A DNA stretch of 64,000 nt from Cacajao melanocephalus (GCA_963573385.1 CAUYLG010013672.1:1-64000), one strand, 5' to 3'. Positions 36,663-49,490 are shown, counted from the stretch's first letter. Notes: generated by a model not told the origin, from the letters alone. Numbers and translations are program-made.

Positions 36663-37204
36663 TGGAATAATAAATATTGTATTATGTACTTAAAATATTC
36701 TATATAATTATGTGAAAAGGAAAATAATCCCTCTACATAATGAGTTTAGTTTCTATTGGCAAGGATATTCAAATGTACTAAAGAAAGTTTTAATATAGAG
36801 ATACTCTTGGAAGACTATAAAGGCCCAAATTTACCTAACCAACCTCAGTCTTGGGTGGAAGAAAATAATCAGGGAATGTACCCAAGAAGAAATCATTACT
36901 GATACTGGAAGGGCAAAGTTCAGGAATTGTACTTCAACCTGAACACAGCAAGGAACCATTGGATGAATTTATGCTGGCGAATTACGTAATTAGGTTGTTA
37001 CTTTAAAATAATATTTTAAAAGTGCAGGTATGGATTATAGTGAAAATATATCATTTAAAAATTATTTGTATATGTCAATGTATATTTAGGTATGAAAATG
37101 AATACCTATTTGTCCTGTTTTTAAGATTTAAGCTTCTTATTAAACATCTAAACTTTTTAATATGAATTTTATGAAATGCATGGGATCTAGTAATGTTATT
37201 TTTA

Positions 37205-37707
37205 AAGCTTATCCTTTTTTAATGGGTACATAGTAATCCATGGTGTATATGTGCCACATTTTCTTTGTCCAGTCTATCACTGATGGGCATTTGAGTTGGT
37301 TCCAAGTCTTTGCTATTGTGAACAGTGCCACAATAAACATACATGTGCATGTGTATTTATAATAGAATGATTTATAATCCCTTGGGTGTATACCCAATAA
37401 TGAGATTGCTGGAGCAAATGGTATTTCTATTTCTAGATCCTTGAGAAATTGCCACGCTGTCTTCCACAATGGTTGAATTAACTTACATTCCCACCAATAG
37501 TATAAAAGCGTTCCGATTTCTCCAAATCCTCTCCAGCATCTGTTGTCTCCTGATTTTTTAATGATCACCATTCTAACTGGTGTGAGGTGGTATCTCAATG
37601 TGGTTTTGATGTGCATTTCTCTAATGACCAGTGATGATGAGCTTTTTTTTTTTTTTTATCATATGTTTGTTGGCTGCATAAATGTCTTGTTTTGAAAAGT
37701 GTCTGTT
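37205..37707 (-). mobile_element. Twin-primed L1PA: inverted 5' segment
   Basis: This segment is L1PA ORF2 3' coding sequence in reverse. The complement shows a 135-codon open frame (37616 to 37209) with [20 protein letters not shown] near its end, typical of the ORF2p C-terminus, and the + strand has CCTTGGGTGTATACCCAATAA. It joins head-to-head with the forward 3' part at 37708. Bases 37205-37216 also form the left target duplication. The frame is a truncated piece with no start, reverse transcriptase or endonuclease domain, so it is not a functional gene. Confidence 0.92.
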
Positions 37708-37987
37708 CATAGCAGCAAACTGACCCAAGAACAGAAAACCAAACACCACATGTTCTCACTCATAAGTGGGTGTTGAACAATGAGAACACATGGACACAGG
37801 AAGGGGACACACAGGGACCTGGGGGTTGTGGGGTTAGTGGAGGAATAGCTTTAAAAGAAATACTCAATGTAGATGACAGGGCAATGGATGCAGCAAACCA
37901 CCACCATGGCATGTGTATACCCATGTAACAAACCTGCACATATACCCCAGAACATAAAGTATAATAAATAAATTTTTTAATTAATTT
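37708..37987 (+). mobile_element. Twin-primed L1PA: forward 3' end
   Basis: CAGCAAACTGACCCAAGAACAG, TGTTCTCACTCATAAGTGGG, GAGAACACATGGACACAGG and ACCTGCACATATACCCC form the L1PA 3' UTR, ending in a short A/T-rich tail (AATAAATAAATTTTTT). The right target duplication AAGCTTATCCTT lies at 37988-37999, matching 37205-37216. Confidence 0.93.
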
Positions 37988-38004
37988 AAGCTTATCCTTA
38001 GCAT

Positions 38005-38162
38005 GTACATATATATAATATATATAATTTATATATATATAATATATAAATAACATATATAATATATATAATTTATATATATAATATATAAATATGTGTA
38101 AATATATACATATATAAATATTATATATAAGTATATCTGTATAATGTATATTTATAAATTAT
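38005..38162. repeat. (TA)n-rich tract with internal tandem duplication
   Basis: About 160 bases are nearly all A and T. A roughly 40-base block containing ATATATAATTTATATATAT occurs twice in tandem. It begins just past the right target duplication of the twin-primed L1. Confidence 0.9.
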
Positions 38163-39525
38163 ACTCATCTTAAAATAAAACAAACTGATTCAAGAAATTA
38201 AGATATTCATTTTTTTCATAATAACCACTGAGCAGGAGTACTCCATTTCTCTCAGTATTTTATGAGATTATGACCCTGTTTGAAATATTTTGGATTCTGA
38301 AGCTTACACTTATTAACTGTTACTTAAAATCCATAAGAAAAATCATTCTTGGAAGCATCAATACGAAGCTCCATTTGATTATTGTGGGTATGGAGAAAGT
38401 GTACCAACACAAAGTCAGTGGGTCAAAAGCTTGCTCATGCAGCCACATCACTAGAACTGTCATGGTAACACAAGCAGTAATTATCCATATTTCATTCTTA
38501 TCAAAAGCTTCCTAGACACAATTTATGATATTGAATTGCATTTACCCAATTACTAATAATAGGCTGAGGAAGGTTAAAATTATACTTCTTAGATATAAAT
38601 TTCTTATTTTAATTTCAGTATCTATTAAGGAAACGTTAGTTGGATGAATATTTCAACCTCCAACTAACATGAGATGTTCATGTCAAGGACACTATTCTTT
38701 TCTGCTAGGAAAATACCTAGAAGTTAAAAGTAATTTTATATATATATATTTTAAGTTAAATAATCTTAGGTGAAAACTCAACAAAAATTAAGACACATCT
38801 ATCTGATTTCCACAGTTGCTCCATGTTTCAAACTTCATGAAAGTAGAAGCCCTATCTGATACACAGTGTATTCCCAGTACTTAGCAAAGTGCTTGACATA
38901 AATCATGAACTCAGAACAATGATTTCAAATTTAGTTTAACTTTATTGTTTTGATGTGCATTTGGTAATTTTAATTTAAATGACTGTAGTCTCTTATACAA
39001 TATTCACTGGCTGCTTAATACATGAGATTTAACAGTCACATACACTACATGATAGTATCCAGCCAGACAAATAGATATTTACCATGTCAATCAATTTTAC
39101 TGGATAAGTATTGAGAAGTGTTTTGCCAAAATTTTCCTCTTTCTTAGAATTTAAACCACTAGACTTCTCACCAGAAGCTCTTAAATCTTTTTATACTTAT
39201 TAGAAATAAGCAAAGATCAGCTCTTGAAGTCAGGTTTCCAAGCTAGAAACAAGAGCCACTTTAAGTTATTTTAAACAAGAAGACTTTTTACTTAATGATT
39301 TCAGTGCTTCCAAAATCTTTGAAAGGACTCATGGAACAGATTCTATGCTGTACTCCTGCAGGGACTCTCAGAACCATATAGAATTGTTTCCCTGGGGGAG
39401 TTACCATTTCTGAGGCTGCCACAGGGGCTCTGTTAAAAACAGTAAGTCTCTGATACCCTTTCTTCTGCTTGGTTAATTCAGCTATTGAAACTTGTGTATG
39501 CTTTGCAAAGTTCTCTTGTTGTGTT
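38163..39525. other. Intronic DNA with little assigned
   Basis: Apart from the L2 fragment above and a short TA run near 38740, I see no repeat family or coding pattern. Confidence 0.5.
38820..38930 (+). repeat. L2 fragment, plus strand
   Basis: TTCATGAAAGTAGAAGCCC, TATTCCCAGTACTTAGCAAAG and TGCTTGACATAAATCATGAACT match the L2 3' end. Confidence 0.65.
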
Positions 39526-39529
39526 TTTC

Positions 39530-42385
39530 AGCTCCAAAAGAAATTACACAGACTGAAGAACAGAGGATTAAAAAAAAAAAAAAAAAGAAGTTCAGGTAGC
39601 CCATTAAATCCCAAACATGATAAATAAAAAGAAACTTAACCTAGACACATAGTAGGGGAAAGGCATAACCCAAACATGGAAAATGTGAAACACTCACAGA
39701 TGAAAGTTAGAAACTTCAAAACATCATTTCTAATACTGGATAGAATGTCTAGACAGATGACTAAAAAGAAGCGAGAACTTGGACAACACTAAAAAGCAAC
39801 TAGACACAACAGACACACATAAAGCATTCCACCAAACTATAGCAGAATACACATTCTTTTCAGGTGCACATAGAGGATTCTCCAGGATAGAAAATGTAAG
39901 ACCTCAAAAATAATCTAAAAAAATGTAAAAGATTAAAATAATACAAAGCATCTTCTATGAACACAATGGATAAGAGTTAGAAATAGTGAATTGAAAACAA
40001 GAAAATTCACAAATATGTGAATATTAAACAGCACTCTTAAATGAACATTAAGACAAAGAAAAATAATACACAAAGAAATCCAGAAAATACTTAGAGATTA
40101 ATGAAATGGAAGCACAACATGCCATAACTTATGGAACACAATGACGAAAATGCTCATAGGAAAACTTATAGCTATAAATGCATACATTTTAAAGGAAGAC
40201 AAACCTCAAATCAATAAGCTAACTTTGCACCTTGATGAATTATGTAAAAAAAAAACACAAACTAAACCCAAAGCTAGGAGAAATAATGAAGGTTAAAGGT
40301 AAATAAAATAAAGAATAAAAAGCAATTGAGAGAATCAATAAAACTAAAAGTAGGTTCTTAAAAGGATGAAAAGAGCTGACAAACTTCTGGCTGAGCTGAC
40401 AGACATAAAAAGAGAGAAGTCATAGATAACTGAAAGGAGAGATTACAGTGAGGTCATTACTACCAAACTTACAAGATACAAAGGGTCATAAAAGAATATT
40501 GCAAGCAATTGTGCACCAACAAGCTAGATAACCTAGTTAAAATGGAACATTCCTAGAATCATACAAATCACCTAAAGTGACTCAAGAAGAAATAGAAAAT
40601 CTAACAAGCAAAGAGATTGAATCAGTAATAACAGTAATAGTAATAACAATAAAACTTTCCAACAAAGAAAAGTCTAGGACCAGATAGCTTCACAACTTGT
40701 AAATTGTATCAAATATTTAAACAAGAATTAACACCAATTTTTCTCATTCTCTTCTAAAAAAAATAGAGGAAGTAACATTTCTTATTCATTCTACGAAGGT
40801 AACATTACAAAACCAAGAAGAGATGTAAAAAAATTACATATGGTACTACATATCTTATGAATATAGAGGCAGAAAAATTCTCAACAAAATACTAGAAAAC
40901 TGGATCTAACAGTGTATCAAAAAGATAACACACTATGACCAAATGAGATTTATCTAAGGAATTCAAAAGTGGTTCAATTTATAAAAATCAATCAATATAA
41001 TGTATTACATTCACAGAATAAAGAAAAAAACATATTATCATGTCAATTGATGTAGATAAGGCATTTGTCCAAATCCAACAACCTAAGATAAAGACACTCA
41101 GAAACTCAACATAAAATGGAATTTTCTCAACATGATGAAGAGGATTTATGAAAGTCTTACAGCTTCACACTCAATGGTGAAAGACTGAAATATTTCTTCC
41201 TAACATCAGGAACAAAACAAAAAATACCAACTTACTGGTATCCTTAGTGCCAAGAAGGAATCACTACTTCTTTTCAACATTGTTTTGGAGTTTTTTCCAA
41301 AGAAATTTAAAAAGAAAAAGAAATAAAAGTCACCCAAATTAAAAAAGAAGAGGTAAAGCTGTATCTATTAGCAAATGGGATGATCCTATATAGAGAAAAT
41401 ACCAGAGAATCTGCAAAATAAAACAGCTACTAGAGCTAATAAATGAATTAATTAAAATTGCATGATATAAACACACGAAATAATTTATGTTTATATATGT
41501 CTGTAATAAACAATCCAAAAATAAAATTAAGAAAGGAATTCCAATTATAGTAGCATCTAAAAAAATTAAAAATCCTAAGAATAAATGTACCTAAGGAAGT
41601 GAAATCATTGAAAACTTTTAAAATATTATTGAAATAAATTAAGATCTAAATAAATGGAACAACATGCTGTATTTGTGAATAAGAAAACTTAATATTGTTA
41701 AGATATCAATGGTATCTAAAGTTACCTACATATTCAACATAAATTCTGTCAAAATTCCAACAGCTCTTTTTTCAGAGATGGAAAAGCTAATTCTGAAATT
41801 CATACAGAATTGCAAGAGTCCCCAAATAGTAAAAGATTCTTTAGAAAATAATTTAAAAATTTGGAGAACTTTTACTTCTTGATTTCAAACTTACTACAAA
41901 GTTATAGTAATCAAAACAATATGGTCCTAGCATGAGGATAGACATATAGACCAATGGAATAAAGTTGAGAGTTCAGAAATAAATCCATAGTTGTATGGCC
42001 AACCGATTTTTGGCAAGAGAGACATGTCTATTCAATGGATAAATAATTGTCTTTTCAACAAATGGTGCTGGGAAAATTGCATATCTACATGTAAAAGAAT
42101 AAAGATGGACCTATCCCTCATACTACATACAGGAAATAACTCAAAATAGATCAATAATAGAAATATAATAGCTAAAGCTATAAAAGCTCTTACAGGAAAA
42201 CATGGGGCAAATCTGCATGACACTGGATTTGGTCATGGTTTCTCATACATGTCACCAACAGCATAGGCAACAAAAGAAAAATAGATAAATTACACTTTGT
42301 CAAGATTAAAAACTGTTGTGCATCAAAGGATAGTATCAAGAAACTGAAAAACCACAGAATGAGAGAAAATAGAAATTTGAAGATG
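39530..42385 (+). mobile_element. L1M (L1MA/MB-type) ORF2 relic, plus strand
   Basis: About 2.9 kb is colinear with L1 ORF2. Landmarks are TCTTTTCAGGTGCACATAGAG, AAAGAGCTGACAAACTTCTGG, TAGGACCAGATAGCTTCACA, TATGACCAAATGAGATTTATC, TCAATTGATGTAGATAAGGC, TAGAGAAAATACCAGAGAATC and ACAAATGGTGCTGGGAAAATTG. Many stops and indels make it dead. The ORF2 3' end and 3' UTR are missing. The 153-codon frame on the opposite strand at 42190-42651 is incidental. Confidence 0.88.
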
Positions 42386-42497
42386 CACATGGTGGGGAAA
42401 ATGAGGTTAAAAAATTTTGGATCATTGTATTGTCTGAGAAGAGCAAAAAGATGCTGATTAATATTGGTAGATCTAAAGAAAATTAGATAAATAAGAA

Positions 42498-42547
42498 TGA
42501 AAGAGAGGGAGGTAGAGAGAGAGAGGTGTGGAAGGAGGGACGGAGGA
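42498..42547. repeat. Purine-rich (GA)n-type stretch
   Basis: GAAAGAGAGGGAGGTAGAGA and following bases form a short homopurine run between two L1 relics. Confidence 0.7.
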
Positions 42548-42599
42548 ATGCAGAAGCCACCTGTGACTAATTCTAATGTCAGGAAAGAAAACAGGCACC

Positions 42600-43445
42600 T
42601 CACTAGGAATGCTGTAAACATTAAGAGGAATGAGAGGATATTATAACCCATGAAATGGATATATTCTTAGAAATAGATAATTTACCAAAGCTGACTCAAC
42701 AAATAGAAAGGTCTGAATGCTGTTTAAAAAAAAAAAAAACTAATAAAGCTTAATCATTAATTAAAAATGTTCTGCAAATATCAGGCCCAGATAGTTTAAC
42801 AGTTGGATTCATCTGTGCATTCAAGGAATAGACAATTCTACTCCTGTACAAACTCTTTCAGAGCCCCAAAGAAGCATAACTGATAGAAAAGCCAGACAGG
42901 GACAGGGAAGGGGAAATTAGAAACAACCTCAACATGACCAGAAATGCACAAAGTGCTAAACAGAAGATTGGACACTGAATCCAGGCATGAAAATAATATA
43001 TATAATATCACTAAGGTGGATTTATTCCTGGAACATAAGGTTAAATCTACAGTAGAAATTCTATTAATGAAATTACTGAAGGGAATCCATGTTTATACAG
43101 AACTTTCCAACACAAATAATAATGAATCAGACCTTGCGCTGTTGGAATACGATCTGGGGCACCAAAAGCAACTTCTATAGAATAAAAATGATTTAAACAA
43201 ACACAAACAGGGAAAATCAGGAAAAGACAGCTTGATTCAGTTATATGAAAACTGAGAATTTCTGTTCAATAAAATATTTCAGTAAACAAAAAGGCACGCC
43301 ACAAGTTAAGAGACACCTTCCTTATGTGTGCAATGTAAATAATTTGAATCAAAGGTATATAAATACCTTTTATAAATCCATAAGAATAAAACAAATGGCA
43401 TTAATAGAAAAATTCATAAACATGAAGAGACACTTCAAAGAGGAG
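42600..43445 (+). mobile_element. Older L1 (L1ME/HAL1-like) fragment, plus strand
   Basis: GAATGAGAGGATATTATAACC, ATAATTTACCAAAGCTGACTC, GATTTATTCCTGGAACATAAG and CATGAAGAGACACTTCAAAGAGG match old L1 ORF2 in order. It is interrupted at 43446 by an MLT1-type LTR and continues at 43794. Confidence 0.7.
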
Positions 43446-43793
43446 TGCAGTGGACTGAATGTTTATGTTCCCCTAAAATTTCTGCATTGAAATCCTAACC
43501 CCAAAGGTGATGGTATTAGGAGGTGAAGTCTTTGGGAGATAATTAGATCATGAAGGTGGAGCCTTCATTCATGGGATTAGTATTGTTGTAAAAGGGCCCC
43601 TAGAGAGCACTCTCATCTGCCTTCTGCCTGTGAAAGTACAACCGGAAGTCAGCAGTCTGCAGCATGGAAGAGGGCCCTCACCAGAAACAGACCACATTGG
43701 CACCTGATCTCAGACTTTGAGAAATAAATTACTTTTGTTTATAAGCACCCAATCTATGATAGATTGTTATAAAAGCCCAAACTGATTAAGATA
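43446..43793 (+). mobile_element. MLT1-type MaLR solo LTR, plus strand
   Basis: The LTR begins TGCAGTGGACTGAATGTTTATG. It contains ATCCTAACCCCAAAGGTGATGG, TTTGGGAGATAATTAGATCATG, AGAGGGCCCTCACCAGAAAC and TGAGAAATAAATTACTTTTG, and ends near GATTAAGATA. It splits an old L1 fragment. Confidence 0.9.
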
Positions 43794-44032
43794 ACAAGTA
43801 AAAGCAGATGACCAATACACACACAAAAACGTCCTCAAGTTCTTTAGTAACCGGAGAAATGCAAATGAAAAACATAAAAGGTCTGATGATACCAGGTGGC
43901 AGTGAGGATTTAGAGAAGTGGAAGTGCTCATACCTAATTATGGTGTATAATTGGGTTAAAACTATTTTGGAAAATAATTTGCCTTTAAGCAGAAAACCTG
44001 ACTCTCTCTCTCTCCCTTTCCCCATGCAAATA
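43794..44032 (+). mobile_element. Older L1 fragment, continuation after the MLT1 LTR
   Basis: AGTTCTTTAGTAACCGGAGAAA followed by TGGCAGTGAGGATTTAGAGA continues the ORF2 order from 43445. A TCTC run at 44005-44016 marks its end. Confidence 0.65.
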
Positions 44033-44034
44033 TA

Positions 44035-45238
44035 CAGTCATGTGGTGCATAATGACATTTCAGTTAGTGATGGGCCACATACATAATGGTAGTCCCATAA
44101 AATTATACTGAAGCTGAAAAATGCTTATTGCCTAGTGATATTATAGCCTTCATAATGTCATAGAAGAATGCATTATTCATGTGTTTGTGGGGATGCTGGT
44201 GTATACAAACCTACTTTGCTGCCACTCATATAAAAGTCTAGCATATATAATTATTGTATGTACAGTACATATTTGATAATGATAGTAAATTACTGTTACT
44301 AATTTATATATTTACTCTACTATAATTTCTATCATTTGCTTAGAGTTTACTTCTACTTATTTTTAAAAGTTAACTGTAAAACAGCCTGAGATGGCTCCTT
44401 TTGGGAGGTATCATAAAAGAAGGCATTGTTTTCACAGGAGATGACAGCTCCACGCCTGTGATTGCCCCTGAAAGACCTTTCAGTGGGACAAGATGTGGAG
44501 GTGGAAGACAGTGATATTGATGATTCTGACCCTGTGTATGCTTAAGCTAATGTGTGTGTTTGTGTCTTGATTTTTAACAAAAAAAGTTTAAAAAGTTGAA
44601 AAAAAGAATTTAATAGGAAAAAGTTTATATAATAAGGATATAAGTAAAATATTTTGCGTAAGTGTACAATGTGTTGGTGTTTTAAGCTATGTGTTATTGC
44701 AAAAGACTTAAAAAGTTTCAAAAATGTAAAAGTTTATGAAGTAAAAATGTTACAATAAGCTAAATTAACTTAATATTGAAGAAAGAAAATTTTAAAGAAT
44801 TTACTGTAGACTGAGTGTACAATGTTTATAAAGTCTACAGTAGTGTACAGTAATGTCCAAGGGCTTCACAGTCACTCACCACTCATCACTGACTCACCCA
44901 GAGCCACTTTCAGTCCTGTAAGCTACATTCATGGTAAGTGCCCTATACACGTGTGCCCATTTTTAGCTTTTTTACAGTATTTTACTGTACCTTTTCTATG
45001 TTTAAATACACAAATACTTCCCATTGTGTTACAGTTGCCTACAGTATTCAATACAGTAACATGCTGTACAAGTTGTAGCCAAGGAGCAATAGGCTATACC
45101 ATATAGCCAAGGTGTGCAGTACGCTACCTAATCTCGGTTTGTGTAAGTACACTCTACAATATTTGTGCAACAATGAAATCACCTAAGGATGCATGCATTT
45201 CTCAGAATACATCCCTGGGATTAAATGATGCATGGCTC

Positions 45239-45240
<2 letters not shown>
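44035..45240. mobile_element. Tigger-type DNA transposon, about 1.2 kb (Tigger4/Zombi-like?)
   Basis: The left end CAGTCATGTGGTGCATAATGA is preceded by TA. The right end reads TTAAATGATGCATGGCTCTG, which inverts to CAGAGCCATGCATCATTTAA, an imperfect partner. Near the right end TTTCTCAGAATACATCCC and CAAGGAGCAATAGGCTATACC match a frequent primate repeat of this class. The middle (44440-44545) may keep the end of a transposase frame, with an acidic run before a stop near 44544. Assignment to TcMar-Tigger is fairly secure; the subfamily is from memory. Confidence 0.75.
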
Positions 45241-45272
<32 letters not shown>

Positions 45273-45293
45273 TGCATGTGCACACGCACAAAA
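45239..45293. repeat. (TG)n and alternating purine-pyrimidine stretch
   Basis: About 12 TG units are followed by TATGTGCGCGTGCATGTGCACACGCACA. Such alternating purine-pyrimidine DNA is a candidate Z-DNA former. It directly adjoins the right end of the Tigger-like element, where a TA target copy would be expected. Confidence 0.85.
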
Positions 45294-45566
45294 TGATTGA
45301 GCATTTCTACCTTAATATATTTGCGTTATGGGCCCTAGAAAAACAATGGTGTGCAGCAAGTAAAAGGTGCAAAATATTTCCATAGCATCATTGTGGTATC
45401 AAAAAAATCTAGAAATAACCTTGTTGTCTACTGAAAGTAGGCTGAATCAATAAATTCAGTATATTCCACAATGCAGCAGGAAGAAGTGAAAAATAATACA
45501 GTTAAAAACATAAATATTTTTGAATTTCAAGAAGATAATGGTGGATGGAAAAAGAAAATAACTTTT

Positions 45567-46257
<691 letters not shown>

Positions 46258-46262
46258 ATGCC

Positions 46263-47340
46263 TAAGACATGATTCCATGTATATAAAGTTCAAAAGCAAC
46301 TCATAGATTGTTTAGAAAAACACATGTATATGGCAAAACTATAAAAGCAAAGCAAGAAAATGATTATTACTTAGGGCAGGAGGTGGGGAAGTACACCTGA
46401 GGTAGGTACATGACAGATTCCGGAGATTCCAGCACAGATATTTGGCTTTTATAACATAAGTATTGTTCTTTAAAATGAACACACTCATCATATACGTCCT
46501 TTGGTATGTGTGATTTATTTCATGGTTTTTGCAAAGGTCACTTCTAGTCAGAATGCTGAGTATGCAGGTGATATCACTAGTGATCTGGAAAGAAACTGAA
46601 GTTCTCTTGGCCCAAAGTTGACCTTTTGGTCACGTGTCCAGTGTTGAAGCAGTCATCTGTATTGGAAGACAGGACCAGAGCAGGATAATAAAACATGCAG
46701 ATCAGGGTGGAGAGAGGAGAAACAGAAGAGGGAAGTTTCCAGAATATGGTGTGAGTAAGGGCTACCTTGGCAGATAACCCAGAATTTCCCTACAAGTTTG
46801 GGCTAAGTTACCTTTAGATAATTTTTTGGAATAACCTTCAGGTAATTTTTTTGAATTTTTAAACTAGAAAATGTAAGACAAGTATATCCAAATCCTCACG
46901 GAGAGCTAGAGCTGGGGCAGGGAAAGGGGAAGCTCCATTCTTCTCTGGCCAGCCGTGTGTCTCAGCTTCCTTGCCAGCTGGATTCCAGGCCAGCATGGCC
47001 AGCAGGAGACATTGGCAGAAGGCAGGCAGAAGGGGGAGAGGCCAGAGCACTTCTCCTACTCCTGGTCTGTCATTGGCCCAGGTGGCTTTTTTCCAGAAGT
47101 AATGTCTCCTCCAGGGTCCCAGATCCCAACAGGTGTGGACAGCTCTCCTGTGATTTTGTCATCCTCCAGATGGCTAGAGGGATCGTAAGTTTATCTGATA
47201 ATGTAGGTGGCATTTGAGGAAAATGGAAACCTTAGAATCCTGATGAGCAAGTAATAGAGTCAATAAAAGAAAATACAGGAAGCTTGGGCAGTAGTGAAGG
47301 CCCAGCCACAGAATGAAATAAATATAGATTTGGCCCAGTC
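46263..47340. other. Intronic DNA, partly GC-rich, unassigned
   Basis: Bases 46900-47180 are GC-rich (TCAGCTTCCTTGCCAGCTGG, AGGAGACATTGGCAGAAGG) and resemble an old mammalian repeat that I cannot name. No CpG clustering is evident. Overlapping short frames on both strands are not convincing as genes. Confidence 0.45.
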
Positions 47341-47344
47341 AAAA

Positions 47345-47520
47345 AGAACTGTGACTTGGAATCAGCAGATGTGGGTTTGAACCCCAGCTCAGCCATTAAT
47401 GTGTGACTTCTGGGCTTAATAATGCTGAGCCTCAGTTTAGTCATCTACAAAATGGAGCCAATAATAACCTTAATACCAACCTCACAGGTCAGGATTGCTG
47501 TAAGGATCATACAGTATGCA
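47345..47520 (+). repeat. MIR, plus strand
   Basis: GACTTGGAATCAGCAGATGTGG, GGTTTGAACCCCAGCTCAGCC, TCAGTTTAGTCATCTACAAAATGG and CAGGATTGCTGTAAGGAT follow the MIR core order with good conservation. Confidence 0.9.
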
Positions 47521-47539
47521 GCCTTTTGGGATTGATTAC

Positions 47540-48835
47540 TTTCTTTTGTAATATGCATTTAAGGTTTCTCCATGTCTTATCATGGCTTTTTGTTGGACCA
47601 AATAGTAGTCCATTGTCTAGATGGAACCCAGCTTGTTTAATATTTGCCTATTGAAGTGAGCAGTTCAGTTGCTTCCAGTTTTGGAAATTATGATTAAAGC
47701 AGCTATAAAATTCATGTGCAAATTTTTGTGGACATATGTTTTCAATAACCTGGTTAAATATGAAAGAGTGTAACTGCTGGGTTGTATAATAAGACTATGT
47801 TTAATTTTGTAAGAAACTGAAAACTATCTTCCAAAATGCCTGTACCATTTTTTGTTGCTATCAGCAATTAGTAAGAGTTCCTGTTGCCCCACATCCTTGC
47901 CAGCACTTGGTGTTATCAATGTTTTGAATGTTAGCTACTCTAAGACATATGCAGTGATATCTCATTGTTGTTTTAATTTGCAATTCTTTACTGAAATATG
48001 ATGTTGAGCATATTTTCATGTATATTTGCCATCCTATATATCTTACAGAGTGAGATATCTAGTCAAACCTTTTCCAATTTCTTAATTGGCATATTCGTTT
48101 TCTTATTTGTGAGTTTTAAGAGGTTTTTTCTATATTTTGAATACCAGTCCTTTAACAGATACGTGTTTTACAAAGATTTTTCCCCAATCTCACTTGTCCT
48201 CTCAGCCTCTTAACAGAGCAATTGTTTTTCTTAATTGTAATGAAATCCAACTTATCAATTTTTTTCATGGATTATTCTTCTGATGTAGTATCCAAAAAGT
48301 CATCACCAAACCCAAAGTCACCTAGATTTTTTCCTATGTTACCTGGGAGTGTGTAGTTTTATATTTTACATTTAAATTAATGATCCATTTTGAGTTAAAT
48401 TTTGTAAAATGTATAAGGTCAATGCCCATTTTTATTTATTTGGATGTGAACGTCTAATTGTTCCAGCAATATTTGTTGAAAAGACTATTTATTCTCTAAA
48501 GAATTCCCTTTACTCCTGCATAAAACAATTGACTGTCACTGTGTAGGTCTTTCTCTGGGCTTTCTAGTATGTTCCAATTATCTATTTGTCCATTCTTTTT
48601 TCAATAGCCAGTTGTCTTCATTTCTGTGGCTTTATATTTAGTGTTGAAGTCTGGTAATGTCAGTCTTTCAACATGATTTTTCTCCTTTAATACTGTGTTG
48701 GGTACTGTGGGTCTTTTGTCTTTTCATATAAACTTTAGAATCAGTTTTTCTGATACCCACAAAATAATTTACTGATGTTTTTATTGGAATTGCATTGAAT
48801 CCATAGATAAAGTTGGGAAGAACCTACATGTTCAC
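47540..48835 (-). mobile_element. L1M ORF2 relic, minus strand
   Basis: Reverse L1 ORF2 landmarks are GCAGCTATAAAATTCATGTGC, GTGTAACTGCTGGGTTGTATA, CACATCCTTGCCAGCACTTGG, TTGTTGAAAAGACTATTTATT and ATTGGAATTGCATTGAATCC. The segment is old and full of stops. Confidence 0.85.
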
Positions 48836-49490
48836 AAATGCTCCTCAGCTTTTCCCCGCTTTGCATGATACAGGAAGACTAGAGGGGGCTAGAATTGAGT
48901 ATTTTCCTTCTACAAGATTACTTAGGTTCTGGTAAAACCCCAGTTAGTTCAGCTCTGGTAAAATAGTTCCTCTTGAGAACAGGTGCTTGTTAAGAAGAAC
49001 ATAGTGCTCTGGCAGAAACACAGGGAATTTTTCTTCAATCTTCCCTATGAGGAACAAGTAGCATTCCTTAAAATAAAACTCAGTGAAGCCTGGGGGCCTC
49101 CCTAAGACCTGGAGTTTTTAATTCTAGGACCTGTCCACACTGAGCCTCCAGCAATTCATCAATTACATTCAGGTTTTCCTACTCTAGTACTGGTTCCTGT
49201 GGCGTTTTCTATTGCTGAGTTTTTGCCCAGTAAGTTGTGATTCTCTGTTTCTGCCTATCTGTCTCTCCGATTTGAGGGGCAAGGATTTGCCCTAAGGTCT
49301 CAGATCTCTGATGGAACTAAGAAGAGTTGTTTATGTTCAGCCTGCTCAGCTTTTGCCATGCAGTGAGGACAGGAGTGATGACTTACGAGCTCCTTACATG
49401 CCAGACTAGAAACCAAAATCTCACTCTGAGGCTTTTAAAACTGCAAATCCATCTTATCTTTTATCTGGATTAAAGCTCCATAATGATCTT
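48836..49490. other. Intronic DNA, unassigned
   Basis: Mixed-composition sequence after the L1 relic. I see no recognised repeat, and no coding frame with a family resemblance. Confidence 0.45.

Noticed and set aside
37209..37616. 135-codon L1 ORF2 C-terminal frame as a gene
   Set aside because: It is a fragment inside an inverted, truncated L1 with no catalytic domains, so it is recorded as part of the mobile element.
42190..42651. 153-codon hydrophobic frame, minus strand
   Set aside because: It lies antisense to L1 relics and a purine-rich stretch. The T-rich complement gives F/L-rich peptides by composition alone.
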